A stretch of 64,000 nt of DNA from Bryoerythrophyllum caledonicum (GCA_963971425.1 OZ020514.1:23223406-23287405), one strand, 5' to 3'. Counted from the first letter of the stretch, positions 43,208 to 58,080 are shown. Notes: a model not told the origin generated them from the sequence alone. Numbers and translations: made by a program.

Positions 43208-46200
43208 TATTGTTTGGAATTGAAAGTGTTGTTTCAAGACCTTAATCATTGTCTTTGTTCATTATTATGGGCCAATTTCTATGGGAACTTAAATTTCAAT
43301 TTTGGTTGAATTGAAAAACATGTGGTCATTTAGAAGTATAAAACTACAACTACAAGTCATAGTTTAGAGGTTGTGTTTCTTAAAATTGTATTTAGTAGTT
43401 TTTGATTTTGGAAAAGGTAGCATTCTTAATATGATTAAAAATTTGTGTGTAGATTTTATGGGCATTATTTTGAATGCATTATTGCATGATCCTCACTACT
43501 TTTTATACTACACTTCATTCAATTCATGTGAACATGTGTCAGAAACATTAGTCTTACTAAAATGCAATGTTTAGTTTGATAAATTCTTCAATGTAAGCTG
43601 TAGACTTTAAGTAAATCTGAAAGATATAATATGAGGAGAACTTTTGTATAGATGTCTAGTAGTTATGTATACATATAACTTTTGTGTATATGTCCAGTAT
43701 ATATGATTCACTATATGGATACATTCATTTGTAGTCTTGAAGAATCTCCATTTGAGTTTAATATAGTGTGTGAAGATGTATATGACTGCGTTTTAAAAAA
43801 TCCATATCAAACGAAAGAAATAAAATGAAAGAAATTTTCACATTAATTTATAATGGTTTAGAAGAAGTATAAGATTTATAATATAAAATTAAATTGTAGC
43901 ATTGAATATAAATTGTGGATTCATCAAATAATAAATAAAAACATTAATACTTTCAAAACATGAAAATATATTAAAGTATAGAAATAATGGTGTAAGACCA
44001 TAATTTAAAGGGATTACTTATTGCTAAGAAAAATGTAGGGACTTAATCAAAATACTTGTTTTATGTGCATTGTATGTACAGTACATTAGATTCAAATCCA
44101 TCCATTAGATTTAATAAAAAGACTTAATAGATTTAAATCCTTGTAATTTAAATATGTACACAAAAAAATATACTAATATTAGGGATGATATTGTATACAT
44201 TTGGTTGTCCTATCAATACTTTGAAATCTAGCATGTCTTATCTCCATTGTAGGCATGCCCTCATATTGACGATAGTATTGGGTATATGACAGTGAAGTGA
44301 TGATTGAAGAGTTTTTTCTTATAATATCATCAATTTTCATTAATTAGAATATAGCTTATATCATAGTGCCCTCTTTTTTATGCCGCTCTTTTAAAGTCCT
44401 TCAACATGTATTCCTTCTAAAAGTTGTTTTTTTGAATGTGTGACGACTTTGTTTAAGATTTAACAAATCTTAGATCTTGAGTCCTTACTGGCATTCAACG
44501 AGAGATTTTGACCTTATGCAACAATGAGTAATACTAAGAAGATTTAAAGTTAGAGTGTAGGTACCTTTAATAAGATGAAAGAAGAGATATACCGAGGAGT
44601 GTGGAATTGGTTTATTAATTCTGCCATGACCACTTTCTCACAAATTTAGAAGATTTGCTACAAGATATAAACTCATAATTAACAATAATTTCAAGGATTG
44701 GCATGCATTTGACTTTCAATCTCAAGCCTTAGAAGATGAAATGCACCAAATATATTTGGGGTAGATTGGATATTGTTGTATATAACCTAAAATTGAAACC
44801 AAAATACAAATGCAATTGCTTCTTGTTTTGAAGAAATGTATGCTGTTAGTAGTAGTATCAAGTTTGAGGCACATGCAAGGGCATCAAGTAAAAAATAGAG
44901 AAAACATCCTCTAGTGATGCTAATAAAAAAGCCTTGGCCCTCAACTCCTCAAATAAATACCATATTAGTTCTTCTACTTTTGCCACATGCCTAGGCCATG
45001 TTCAAGATCACCTTTTATGGAATTTCATCAACAATTGAGTCATTGCAAGCATTTCCATCGTACTTACAAGATGAGTATTGAGACTTCCTACCTAATAAAA
45101 TGCATCAAAATTAAAACTTTAAGTAGCAGAAGTATAAAACACTTTGTACCATGTATATGAGATTGGCACAATTTTTTATAGAGGCTAGAGGCATGATTAT
45201 TTGGAGTCAAATGATGAAGGTCCTTTTGTCAAAATTTGACAAGCGCCTCCCTAAGTGTCCAAATATACCGTCAAATTTGGACAAATTATGGCAGCAAGGC
45301 CTCATTTGTAGAGGTTATTGTCATGGATCATTAAAAAGAGGCATTGTGCTGATAAGATGATACCAAACTACTATCCTAGCCAGTGAAGCCTTTAGTTGCT
45401 TTTAGACTTTTAGAAAAGGCTAAGTTCAATTGTTTCTTGAATTGTTGATAGTGGTGAAAGTTTGGCTATGTGAAGAAAAATTGTCTTTCTAATTGGTAGG
45501 GGGTCCAATTTCTTGGAAATCCTAGTAAGCAAGAATATGATATAAACAAGATATTGCAAAGTTTTTAGAGAAGGAGTTAGAGCACTTTCACTAGGAATAA
45601 TCCAACCATAAAGAGTCCAGTTAAAATGTATCGCATTTATAAAAAGGTCTTCTTATTAGGAAGTGGAGGCCAAGTCATCATTGGACTCTTGTTTTACGTG
45701 GTTTTAAAGTTAACTTTTTGATTCATATTTTGAAGCTGTGGTTAAAGTAATGTGCTCCATGACTACTATAAGTATATAAACATTAATGAATTTCTCAAGT
45801 CCTATTGCATGTGAGTTTGTAGAGAGTTTAAGGCTATGAGATAGTGTCTAGCAAATCAAATTGGCCAAGCATAGTTAACAATGTCCTTCAAATTAACAAA
45901 TGCAATTTGATTGACAAGCGCCCATGTTTAACATCAAAGGCATTTAATTCCTCAACTAAAGTAGTGCATACTTTGGCTCTTGAAGTGTTGTAATCAAGTC
46001 TTTTCACCACAATAAAATCAATATTGTTGTGATTTTTTAGCTTTCTATGCAACTTTATCTTGTTGGTAGGATTTTAGGGAGAAGGACATCCATGCCTTTC
46101 AAAACTTGGCTCAAATTGATTAGAGCAATATGTCTTGAAGTATTAAAAAATATGATAAGTTGTAAGCAATACCTGAATCAAAGGCCATTGCATCTTTTAA

Positions 46201-47630
46201 TGAACACAACCCATGTGTTCAAAGCCTTATTAGGTAATGAGGTTCATAGCTACTAAACAATAGCAAACAACAATACAATTTCAAATCCTACTAGGACCAA
46301 GTCAATGGTGAATTTAAAGGCATATAAAAGTGATTTGCAAATTGAATTTGTCAACCATGGTTACTATTGCCATTTGGATTTGTCTAATGTAATTTGTTGC
46401 GCTCGTGTCTATGTTCCATTTCTTGAGGCATTTATTTCAACAATTGGTGTTGCATACACTTTGGCTTCCAAACTATTGCACATAATTGAACGGCTACGGT
46501 GTAAGTTATGAGCAATGAGAGGTGATTGGTGGTTGTTTTGCCACATAATTGAAGATTGTTTTAGAGAAAGATGATAAATAAGCATGGATTTTAAAAAAAA
46601 TAGAATCCAAATTTGGCAAAAAATGCTTCAATAACCATGATGTCATGGAACGTGCTATTAGGGTCTCATTGCATCAAAGTAGTGATTTTGTTACTGTAAT
46701 GCACTTTATTGAAGTGCATCATATAGATTTGGAGATGTGTTATTAATATTTATATAAATAGGAATGATATCTATGGAAAAACTTATATACATTTTGAGTG
46801 GATTAAATGACTTTTGTTGCCTTGGTTGATTTTTTTCTTTGAAGGTATTTGCTTCAAAGATACTAACTTGGGTATCTTTGTAGTGTGAGAAGTAGGGGAT
46901 TTAGGACTACTTAGGAGGCATAAAGACGGTTTTTCCTTGGCACACGGATTTTGGAGAAAGAGGCAAGGGGGATAGAGAAATCTGAAGGGGAATGGAGGGC
47001 AACAATATTTAGGATTTGGTTAGGAGGTCATTTGAGAGGAATGAGAGTATTGAATTAAATAGTAATTTGGAGGTTGCAATCTAAATGGGTAGAAAATGGA
47101 GTGGGGAGGAATAGAGAGAAAAATGGAAGGTGTGCACTAGAAGAGTCTTGGGCGGCAAATTCAAGGGCGGTTTGGATTTCCTCCACTACAATCTCGGTTT
47201 TTAAAAATTATTTTGAAACATTAAGAGGGGCATTGAATATGGATTAGCTTTTCAATGAGCCATTCTATGCAAGAATTAACTCATAACAAGGAAGAAATCA
47301 ATATTTTTGTGTAGAGGATTTTGGATTTTTTTATAGAGGGTTTTGGAGGGCTGCACAACCGTGACTTTCAAAAGCGGTTTGGTTCTCTCCTTGCCAATTG
47401 TTTGCTTTTTATTGTCTACTGTAAGGTCTTAAGGTTTACTACGCATGAAGGTTAGCTTTCAAAGAAGCTCTTATACATTGACATTAAAGTTCAGACAAAG
47501 AAAAAATCAACATATTGGTTATTGAGGATTTTGAGGAATTCAAGTTTGGATAAAGTTTGAATATTTTTTGATGTTAGGGTAGAAGGGTAGGTGCATCTAG
47601 GCTCTAAAGGTGCATGTTGATATTGTATTT
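43208..47630. other. AT-rich repeat debris, no gene recognised
   Basis: Scattered short plus-strand frames (45151-45360, 46047-46256, 46305-46511) could be decayed retroelement coding sequence. I find no diagnostic motif. I see no structural repeat beyond small homopolymers. Confidence 0.4.
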
Positions 47631-48030
47631 TGCGTATTAGCTACTTTTATATATTTGGATAATATTTTTTAAAAAATTGTGTTTTTATTCTTTTTGTTGT
47701 GATCTAAAAGCAACTATGGACCTCGAGTTTTTCAAGGAGACTTTTCTCCCAACATTGTAGTTAAGTTCATTGTCACAAATATATGTGTGTGGAAAGGTGT
47801 GCATTCTTAATCAAAGGATTCATCTACCTAGAGTTCATAAGTATAGTAGTGCAACCTTGTTTGGCTTGACATTCTTGTCAAGTCAAGCTTTGTGAGGAAA
47901 ATCAGTGAGTAGTGAATGGAAGTTCTTGCTTCTAGATAAAGGTTCAATCATTGATAAATTCTCATGCTTTCCATTCCATCTTGCACCCACTAATTCTTCT
48001 GTTGTGGAGTGAAAGACGCTTGATTTTAGC
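47631..48030. repeat. LTR-like fragment related to 22213-22675
   Basis: It shares TGTCAAGTCAAGCTTTGTGAG and GTGGAGTG.AAGACGCTTGA in the same order and spacing range with the 22.5-kb sequence. The first part is diverged. Probably a solo LTR or LTR remnant. Confidence 0.4.
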
Positions 48031-51000
48031 ATAAATTGTTGTTTTCTCACTAGGCCAAGGATCTTTTCTATAAAAAAATGTTTTCATTTCATTTTAAGTT
48101 TTAAAGTGCTCTAAAACTTTGCAAAGGTACTTTGGTACTAGAATACATAGATAGAATAGAAGTTGTAATATGGAATTGCAAAACTATTTTCCTCAAACAG
48201 ACCTAAATGTGTTAGGATTCCAATTTTTAGGGATCTAAAATTGTTACTATTAGGACTTTTCAATCCCTTTTAGTATGTCTTCATAACTTTTTACAAAACA
48301 ATTATCAATAACTTTTTGAGAGTGAATTTTGGAATTGTAGAGGTTTATGCATGTTGTGGAAATGAAAACTTTTTCTATTTGAAATTTTCCAAAATCCTCA
48401 TTTTTCATTTGTTGATGAAAATATATTGTATGTACTTTCAACTTTGAAATGTAATTGTGAAGGCATCTTGACTTAAATTTGAGCAAGGTTTGGGTCCATA
48501 ATATGTAAAATTTGCCTTTAAAACCACTATTTATGTTATTTTTGGATTTTTAGTGTATTATTTTTCCTTTATTGGTATAATTAATGGATTGAGTATTGAT
48601 TTTCAACGGTGCTTCTTGAACTTCTATGAGCTATGAAATATTTTTACGAGGAAAGACACTTTCAAGTGGTTTTTGCATTGCAAGTTTTGCAATTTGGTGA
48701 CCACCCAGTGCTTGCTCGTGCTAGAAGCTCTTCTTCACATTTGTCAAATCCATTATTTTTTGTATAGTGGGAGATGGTTTTGTATGCTTTTTTGGATGTT
48801 TTCTTGGTACCTTCCTAGGTGGCAAACACTAATGCCGGAATTTTCTTGGCATTCCTTATGTTGTATTAAACGTAGATTGTGATAGACATTCCGTAGTAGT
48901 TGCGTTAGGCTGATGATTGACATGACCTTTACGTGGGGTGGTTGTTGAACTTATAGTAGCCAAAAGTGATGATTGGAGAACCCAAAACTTTGGTCATGGT
49001 TGCAGATGGAGGGTGCCCCTTGTCGTAATCGTTGAAGGTACCCAGATAGACTCGTTTATTGTTAGCACTAGAAGTTGGTCTTGCCCTTCTTTTTTATCCA
49101 ACGATTTGAAGAGTGACCACATGACAAACTTTGGACCAAGGTTGATTAACGACAAGGCTTTTGAGCCTATTTTTGCATTAGATGCCAATAATAGGCTTTA
49201 TATTGGAGGAATCGACCTTTTAATAAGATGAAGGAATATCTGCACGATATGGTTTAAACAAAAATTTGGTAGTGGGCAATGGTAGGTTTTCTTCCAATCA
49301 AAAGCTCCAATTATACACATGGATGAAAGAGAAGCTCCAACAATCCTCTATGGTATATTTCCTTACATCTGTTGCTTGTTAGAAAGCAACATGTTATAGG
49401 AAATATCTTTCTTCTTAACATTATTGGTGATGGGGAACTTGGATTGCACATGAGCATTTTGTAGAAATAGCTAAACCAAAAAATGGGTGCGTTAGAAATA
49501 TAATTCCAAAATACAATAGAATAAGTGGAAGAAGAAAGAATGACAAAAAAAAACAAGGGAAGAATGACAAAAAAAAACAAGGGAAGAATGAAACAAATAT
49601 AAAAATGAAAAATTCAGAGATAACAACAAGGAAAGATTAAAAAGAAATAATATTGTTAAAGGGATTGAATATTTAAAGGGATTGAATATCGTAGACATAA
49701 GGTGTCTAAGCAAAGCCAACGAAAGTTCGTTCGTAGCACACCAATTGTGCTCCAAGCGAAATCTGTAAATTTCTATATATTCCTCCACCTCCAAAAAAAG
49801 ATGGCCGTCGATTGGTTGAAACAAAAGAAGGACTGCATTATCATTAAGATAAAAATCCACAAACTCAAATATAGTTTCTACATTGGTTCCAAGCCTTGTA
49901 TTTTATTACAAATTGGCTATTTTGTTGAGATCCTAGAGATAAGTAAAATTTCCAGATTATTTGCAATATGCAGATCAATTCACGTATGCCTTTACATGAT
50001 TGACAAGACACAACTTCTAATTGCTCCAAATTCAGGAAAATAAATAAATCATATATTTTATTCAAAGCTATGAAAAATACCAAAAAAAATTAGCTTAGGA
50101 ATCTAATAATATAGGTAGTCCAAATTAAGTTGAATCATAATGTATTTACTCTAGTGACCAAATCATGTATAGGCTTCCATAATGGATGTGGTCCACCTAG
50201 TTGCTCGAATGAAAACATCAAAGTTAAAATAGAAGCATTGTGGATGAATGCCTTTATTGGAAATTATTGAAGCTAAAGTAGAAGAATCAAATGCAATTAG
50301 ACAATGTTATTGTTGTTGTCGCAGAACATCTTAGGTTTAAAAATAACTTGAATGTTTTCTCTCACAACAAAATTTACCATTTATTCATATATTCTCAGGG
50401 TTTGAGAACTCTTGTAGACACCTCTTAGTTAATGAAAAAACAAGTGTTCTCATAAAGCTCGTCAAACTCCATTATAAAACAATCTTGAAGCTAAAAAATC
50501 AATAATGAAATTATGAGTAACGGGACATAAATAAAGGATGCAAATCAAATCAACATACAAATTGTTATCTAAGCGCAAAAAGTAGTCCGACGAAGCCAAT
50601 AATCAAGAGAGATTTCTTTTACATCTTCATGATGGAATAAAAAAGAAGTGGAAATAATATAGCCTCAATTCCACCAATGCAGCCAATTTGCTTTGAAGTG
50701 AGGCTCCACAGTGCAACTCTCCACCTTTTATAACTTTTCAATAGCCCTTTGCTGTTTTTTGAAGTGAAAGTGGCCAAAATCATAACTGTCCTAAAGGAAC
50801 AAATACATTGTCAAAATAACTATTAAAAACAAGGAAATCTAATATGATCAAAATTATTAATAGAAGTTTATATAAATGAAAAAGCTATGTACTTCAAAAA
50901 ACTCATTGCCATTCTTGAGATTGGCAACAACAAGATATTTCACAATGTCCTTCAATTTGATTGCCTTCATCATTTTCTCCGCAAGTGAGGTCATAGCTTG

Positions 51001-51959
51001 CCATATTCCATCACCTGAGTTGTCCTCTTGAGGGGTTTTTTCTTCATACCCAACAGCTGTTTAATTGGAGGCTCGTGCAATATCTTGCTTGAAACCACGG
51101 TAGTACCATATGCGGTGAAGCCTAGCGGTAAGACTTGACTTTACATGGTCATTTTGAGTTGACTTGAACATAGACAACTAAATACAATATATAGGAAGAA
51201 TTTTGGTGAATGATAAAATCAATAATAAAAAAATGATAGAATCTTTACCAATTCACGTCTTGCGTACAACTTAATGGTGACTATATCTTACCATTGGGAT
51301 TGACGACAAGATAAAGACCAAATAGTGCCACTGAATGTCTTCAAAATACAAGGCTTTGATGTGGCGCCACGAAATAATATATAACGATGGTATCCATCCC
51401 ATATGAAAAATATCTTTCTAATGAAAAATTCATATTATAAATCCACCTTCAACAACTCCTCAAAGTGATCATTTACATCAAACCAATGTGGATCCCATTA
51501 AACAATATTGTCCTCAGTCACATCTGTTGTGCACTTTTTTTCATCATAAATGAAAACATACAAAGCACAATTACCTTCAAGATATTAACCTTCTAACCTC
51601 TTCCCTAAAGTGTTCATGTCCACTTCTTGAATAGGTCAGACTTTTGGAAGTAGAATCATCCAACACAGAGGTAAATAAAATTGTTCACGAGACATGCGCA
51701 TGCTGTCTAATGCTGAAAAAAAATTTGACTGGCCTTGAAATCTCTTTGTATGTTCACCAGCAGCTAAACCAACAAGTCAAATTGGGCAAACCAAATTATT
51801 AGAATCTTTGACCTCCATATCATTAGTACCCTCAAAAGTGTTCTAAATGAAAACACGTACGAGATGAATTTTACGAAATTCATCATAGTTTATTTAAGTA
51901 ATTAACATAAGAGACAATAGCTTTCCTAAATTATAACTACTTAAAACTTGATGGTACCA
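48031..51959. other. AT-rich, probable decayed retroelement interior
   Basis: It lies downstream (minus sense) of the primer-binding site at 51977-51960, so it should hold the interior of that gypsy element, but no gag or pol motif is readable. Plus frames at 48938-49231 and 49702-50043 are unrecognised. Small tandem duplications occur at 49535-49590 and 49658-49690. Confidence 0.4.
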
Positions 51960-51977
51960 TCTCTAGCAAGGTCGCCA
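51960..51977 (-). other. Primer-binding site, tRNA-Asp type, degenerate
   Basis: The plus strand reads TCTCTAGCAAGGTCGCCA, matching 13 of 18 bases of the tRNA-Asp 3' end and followed by AAAAAAAATG, as at 17858 and 19759. It marks a third minus-strand gypsy element. Confidence 0.45.
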
Positions 51978-53720
51978 AAAAAAATGTAAAGTGATTTTTT
52001 ACAACCAACAAAACACCCAAGCATACCCACACTTCATAGGATTCGTTACGGAGATGATCATACGCCTAGTTTTAAGGAACTGGAGTTAAATTGTGTAGTT
52101 AAAGCTATCCTCTCTGTTAGTTCTTAAGATTATCTACCTATCTTTGAGGAAAGTAGGGTTGTTCGCATCAGTCTTAAGGGTTCCATCGACAAAGTATAAC
52201 CCCAAAGGATCTCTCGTGCCTTAAGAAGCAACATTAGTCCTTTTAAGATTCTGCTTGTGCTGCTAATTCCTAAACATATGCCACGTTGGGCTAATGGAAG
52301 ATTCCATGAAATCTCATGGCATTGGTTCCTTAATCATGCCCTTTAATAATTCAAAGTCTTACTTCATCCAATTCGATCCACTTCTCACGGCCGTCCACTC
52401 GGTCCACGTGATCACGTACTTAATACAAGAGTTAGTCTCAAAAATCACACACAAGTTAACTTAAGTCTTAATGAGTTCACCTCTTAAATCCCAACTTAAG
52501 TTCACTCATCCATGCTTAACCCTTTAAGATGAATGGTATCCTACACTTACAGTTATCTTCTTTAAGCCTTAACACTTAGACTTAAGATATATGAGTGTTA
52601 CTTAAGTATTCACTCATGGTAGACTCCATATACTTAAGGACAAGCCTCTCGACTTAAAGGTTCTTAAGCGCTCATACTCTTACCTAGGGCTGACCCTTAA
52701 GGACCTGCACTTTGTCTTAAGTTTACTGAGTGTATAAGCGTCTATTTGTGAAGTGCTTAAGGACTTATTGGTTACACTCTCTAAAGTATCTTATTCTTTA
52801 AGCTCGCATCAATACTCACACGTCTCACACACTTATGTTGACTTCTTTAATACGCACAAATTATATCAAATCATCATTAGCTTTTTTAAGTTTCCGACTT
52901 AAGTCTATCAAAACAAGGAGTGAATATCACTTTTTGCAAATGATGTCTCACGTTCTCGCCCATGCACACCTTTAAGTCATAAATTTAAGGGTCCTCTTTG
53001 TGCTTAAATTCTTAATCTACATAGTCTTGAGCTATCCAACTTTGACTTAAGATTCTTAAGTTTCTATACTCATGCCTAAGTCTTCCTTAAGTATTTGTAC
53101 ATTACTCACTCTAATGCATTAAGGAAACTTAAGGTTGCATTAATCCATATAGAATTCACTCTCTTATGATAGATTCTTTAAATGTTGACAATTTAGCCTA
53201 CCTTGAAGAATCCCTTCCGTTAAGGCTAGACCTAATGCTAATTATATGTATGCATATGACACTCTTTGCCATGCATCAAGGTATGCCACTCTTGATGTTT
53301 GTTGCATAAATTGCATTAACATGAATAAGAACTCCATTCTTATTCTTAAGTTATTCAAGTTATGCTCACTCACACTTATGATCCTATGAAGTACTTATGC
53401 ACTACATTCCTTATACATTAAGTCACTTAATTTTGCATCAACTCAATGAAGCCTCACACACTTATGAATATTGCTTCAACGCACACAAGGTCACTCACAC
53501 GACCTTAATAGTTAAGGTGTTTCCCTAACTTATTCTATGAAGAATAAATATGTAATGCATTCATGCATAGGACTTATCTCACTATCAAGACCTAATGCAT
53601 ACAATAACAATTATAAAACACAATAAAATCAATATATTATATTAATTAAACAAGGACTCTTACAACCGTTAAGAGCTCCTTTACTAGCTTTACTCCTTAA
53701 GCTAGGGCTCACTCCATCTT
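51978..53720 (-). mobile_element. Probable gypsy 5' LTR saturated with TTAAG
   Basis: From about 52060 to 53560, CTTAAG/TTAAG words occur every few tens of bases on both strands. The region is bounded on the left by the primer-binding site; the right border is not resolved. It parallels the TCCGG-rich LTR at 19777-21604. No gene. Confidence 0.45.
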
Positions 53721-56000
53721 TGCTTGAGGTAATGGCCAAGAATGCTAAAAATTCAAGCTATTCTTTCTACTCTACATCCAATAGGCATACCTCTTGGCAA
53801 GTGTTTTTCACTAGCATTAACCATTAAGATTAATTCCACTAAATCCTCACATCTATCAATATCTATTTATGAAAAGGTACATTCTATCCAAAGGGTGCGA
53901 GTTCAATTATTTTTCCATTATTTCCTAATTCTTGGATATGAATAGGTATTTTTTAATTCATTAACTATTTAATATAAACTTAATCATTAATTATCTAATT
54001 CTCAATATATCTATAATTCTTTTTAGACGTAATTTTTTTAGAAAAGGTTTATTTTAAGCATTTTAGCTCTATAATTATCATATCCAAATTCACTGACCGC
54101 AACTTATTGGTACGTATACATCAAGATGTAGTGGACAAAATTCCCCTTCTAACATATATTATTCATGCATGTGCAAACATGTGCTTGATGTCGACCACAC
54201 TAAATTTCATACATAGTGAAGGCCTACTATATGATTTATAAGTGCTATTAGTTTTTACTCTCAATGAATATTTTTTGTCACTATGTTTATAATGTCATCT
54301 TCTCTGAATAGTATAGATAGTTGTACTCTTAGTAAAAATCTACATCAAAGTTTGAAAGTAATAGCAAAATCAAATCATAAAGAACTATTATACTAAACAT
54401 TAAATCTAGATTAATTTAGGATTATTCATAATTTACTCTAGAACCAAACTCGTTCAAAAAACCTACACTATTATTTGTGAATGCAAATTACAGTGGTCAA
54501 CCTCAATTTACACTCTACATTAGTTATATGCTACAATAATATTTCAAGGATTTCCATTCTAATAATACAATCAATCCTTTTGAAACCTCTAATTTTCTTT
54601 CACAATTTTACACCAAAAACAAAATAAACTTGTTGATTTACAAAAAAATCATATTAGAAATTTCAGATCATTCATTTGACATTCCGACTTATAATTACAA
54701 AATCATGTCTTTGCATACTAGATATGGACGTAGACATGCGTCCTTGTCCTATTCTCTAATATAAAATTGATAATGTATATCTCTTGAATAGTCTGCAAGC
54801 TCTCAACTCCATCAATTCCTCCTCTCTTGAACAACAAGACTCGAGAAGTATTTTCTAAGTCTAATTGTGAAACCTTGGCCTTCCATCTCCCCATCCTTAA
54901 TTTCCTTAGCTACTTACTACATGAAAATTGATATCCACACTTCTTTGTCTTCTTTTTTTCTACAACCTTAGGTGAAGGTGCTTGAATGACAACTTCTTTA
55001 GGCATCTTCAAATAATCACATCTAATCACATTTCCCTCGATATGCAGGAAGTGAACCTACCACAATGCATGTTCATATATCTTCCTCAATTACAACTTAA
55101 GATTATAAACAAATATAGTTCACTTCAAAATTTCTAATAAAAATATTATTTTTATAATGCATTGTGCATATACCAGTCTTTACTAACAATAATAATGGTG
55201 TTCCGATTTATATTCAAAATTCCATTACCACTACCGTTGATGTGAAATGACAGCGTTGCATCATTTTTAGATTGATTGACCATATTACTTTTAGTACTTT
55301 CATAATATTGTCTACATGTCATCTGTTGTTATGCCATTTAATTTTGATTAAATTTCATAAAAAGTTATCGAATGAATTCAAAAGTTCTGAAATTTTGGTT
55401 TCCAATTATATTAAAGTTCATTTTGTCTGTCACTAATTTCAACTTCCTTCCCGATATTCTAATCAAGCCAACTCACGTACCTAAACTGATAATTATTGGG
55501 TTTTTTGTATCAATGTCCATGCTTTTAGACGCTAATGATAACTAGTGTGTTTTTGATGCTGTTCCAAAGGCAATCAATTCCAACCTTATTTGGTAAGCCA
55601 CACCATAAATGTATGCTCTGCTTTATTTTTTATTATCGTTTCATTGTCTTTCATGCTGTCATTATCACAACGCAAAGAGTGGATCTTGCATTATCAACTA
55701 AATTCAACATGTGTTGTAATGCCTTTATTTGCTTATATGGCAATACAAGATAAGTATGCTAGCTTGAGAGTTTATATTCCATTGTATACATTAGTCTCCA
55801 CTTTGAGTTGCGCTAAAAGAAGATTCTATTTGATTTTTCTGTTCTTCAATCCACTCCATAGGGGTCTACTATATTTCTTTTTAACAAACGGCATGAACAC
55901 AACATGTCCTTTTAAGTTTCATGATCTCGTTCAGATCTATCTCTCTCGCCTTTGAAATGTTCTGACTACTTTACCATCAAATGTTCTTAGTATAATTGCT
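53721..56000. other. AT-rich, no gene recognised
   Basis: Short frames only. The frames at 55535-55955 may be upstream coding sense related to 56001-56303 but show no motif. Confidence 0.4.
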
Positions 56001-56303
56001 TTGCATACTGAGCTTCAAAGGATTGTTGTCCTCGTCCGCAAAGATGGACCAAAGGTGCCCATATTGTTTGATGTTGGTGAGCATAGATATCCTTTAGTTT
56101 CGGCTGCTTGTTTAGGCTTTTGCTTTGAAATTCTAGACGGTGCCATGGACATGAATAAGGATGTCTTTGACGCAGTCACGGTCAAGATCAATTATATCCT
56201 AGCTCAGACTTGTACTACTCAAGAAAATGAGCGCGTTTGGTTGTTAAAGCCTAGAAAGTATATAGTGTACAACATGAAAGATAACCTCCCGGGCCTCTTT
56301 TAG
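56001..56303 (+). CDS. Unrecognised open frame, possibly a fragment
   Basis: A 100-codon frame with protein-like composition (VLVRKDGPKVPILFDVGEHR... and ENERVWLLKPRKYIVYNMKD). A second frame at 56308-56652 (Ser/Thr/Pro-rich, then basic) follows after a 4-bp gap in another phase, so both may be pieces of one decayed gene. I do not recognise a family. The first Met is not well supported because sense may continue upstream. Confidence 0.25.
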   Translation: MHTELQRIVVLVRKDGPKVPILFDVGEHRYPLVSAACLGFCFEILDGAMDMNKDVFDAVTVKINYILAQTCTTQENERVWLLKPRKYIVYNMKDNLPGLF

Positions 56304-56652
56304 TACTTTGATTCCTAAGTTGTCCACAACCACCATACAAGTTACTTCTTTGTTGCAAGAACTGAAACTAGAGTCCGGTAACACTACCATTTATATACTG
56401 AGTGACGATTCTGACAATGACTGCCTTTTTCAATCCACCCCCCAAATCATAAGTCCTTTGGCCACTACACCATTGTCCACTGGGTCTAGTCTTCCTATGA
56501 CAGCCAAAATTCCACTCTCTCCTTCCAACAACATCGTCAATTGCATCAAAAGACTTGGTTGCAGAAGGCGATCAAGGTCTCATCTCATTAAAGTGAATTT
56601 TGGTTCTATTGTTGTAAAGAAAGTAAGTTTCCTACCTTGTCTTTTGACATGA

Positions 56653-58080
56653 ATGTGATTTTTGAACTTCCAGCAATTGGCAAGGCTAGCTCCTACTCAC
56701 AAGTCGGAGTGCTACAGAGGATGGACAAGAGGCACGACAGTAACACTTGGTTTTGTATTATTACATTCCATATTCAGAACGATTCGTACCTCACATTAAG
56801 AGTGTCCCCCTGTTAAGGACATCTTCAGTGTACTAATATAGATTGCAAATATTTGAAGCGGGTGCACCATACTAAGCGTATGTACGGTTTGCTAACAATA
56901 CTTCCTTGCTCGGAAATGGATATTTTTTCTACAATTTTGTGAGTCTTTTTTCTTCCTTTGCAATATAATTGCATTTCAATACACGTATGATTGCAATGAT
57001 TTTAATTCTGAAAATGGGGTCTTTTTCCTCAATCAACAGTCATAGGACTTTATTGTTTACTAAATAACCACAACATTACAGACATTTGTTTAGTTTGTTT
57101 GGCTGTGAAATCCATTAAAAAAACCAAATATTACAATATTTAGCTCACAACTCATAGCTCATGACTCACGGCTCATGGCTCTCAGCTCACAAAATAGCTA
57201 CGCTTGACATTGAAGCCTTAAATGCATTTAAATGACAACAAATTTGTCTCTTATTGCATGGCTTATGGTACTAGCTTTCATGGAATGACAAGCTCATCAT
57301 GTGCTTGTAAAGTGACTAAATGGGAAATTCTTGCGGTAAAACACATTTAAAGACAACTAGTTTGTCATTCTTGTGTGGCTTAAAAGCACTTATAGGATGA
57401 CAAGGTCATTCTATCATACCGAGTGATTGGACAATAGTCTAATGTCTCATCTAGACCTAATTCAACCATAGGATTGGGTTGATGACCATTATTGGCTTGG
57501 ATTTCCGTATTCTACCCAGAATTCATTGACTATCTAGGGGAATTGATGATAGTGCATTTTAGAAGGAAGGTATATAATTTCCTCAACAATCACATCACCT
57601 TTTCTCCACTCTAGTTGAATTTTGGTTAGAATGAAGGCAATGGAGTTGGTGAATAGCTTCATGAGCTTGGTTTAGGCACAACCATTGTAAGTCCACTTGA
57701 TGTAGACAAGTAAGAATTTTGGATTGTACTGAGGATATGGAACATAAATAGTCGTCGTAGCAAGAAAAAATTAGAACCATAAAGTGCGTCCAAAGAAAAG
57801 CTTTTCATTGAGCCCCTCAATTTTCAACTTTTAAAGGCTTAGAAGGGGCTCCATTTTACACGGAGAAACACCCTTTTTGTGGTAGGTGTTCCTGAAAGGG
57901 CATTCAAGGAAGTTTCCAATTAACTAAAAGAGGTAGAGGACAAAATATTATGTGAGGTAAAATAGGAAAAACCTGCTTAAGAGGCCACATCAATTATATT
58001 CTGATTGGAAAGACATGCCTTCACCATATGGAGGTGAAGAATGAGGGTTACAAAGACTTTTAGGCACCATGGGCACCATC
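56653..58080. other. No gene recognised; small CTCA repeat
   Basis: A degenerate about 9-bp tandem (AGCTCA/GACTCACGGCTCATGGCT) lies at about 57140-57192. The rest is AT-rich and non-coding. Confidence 0.5.
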
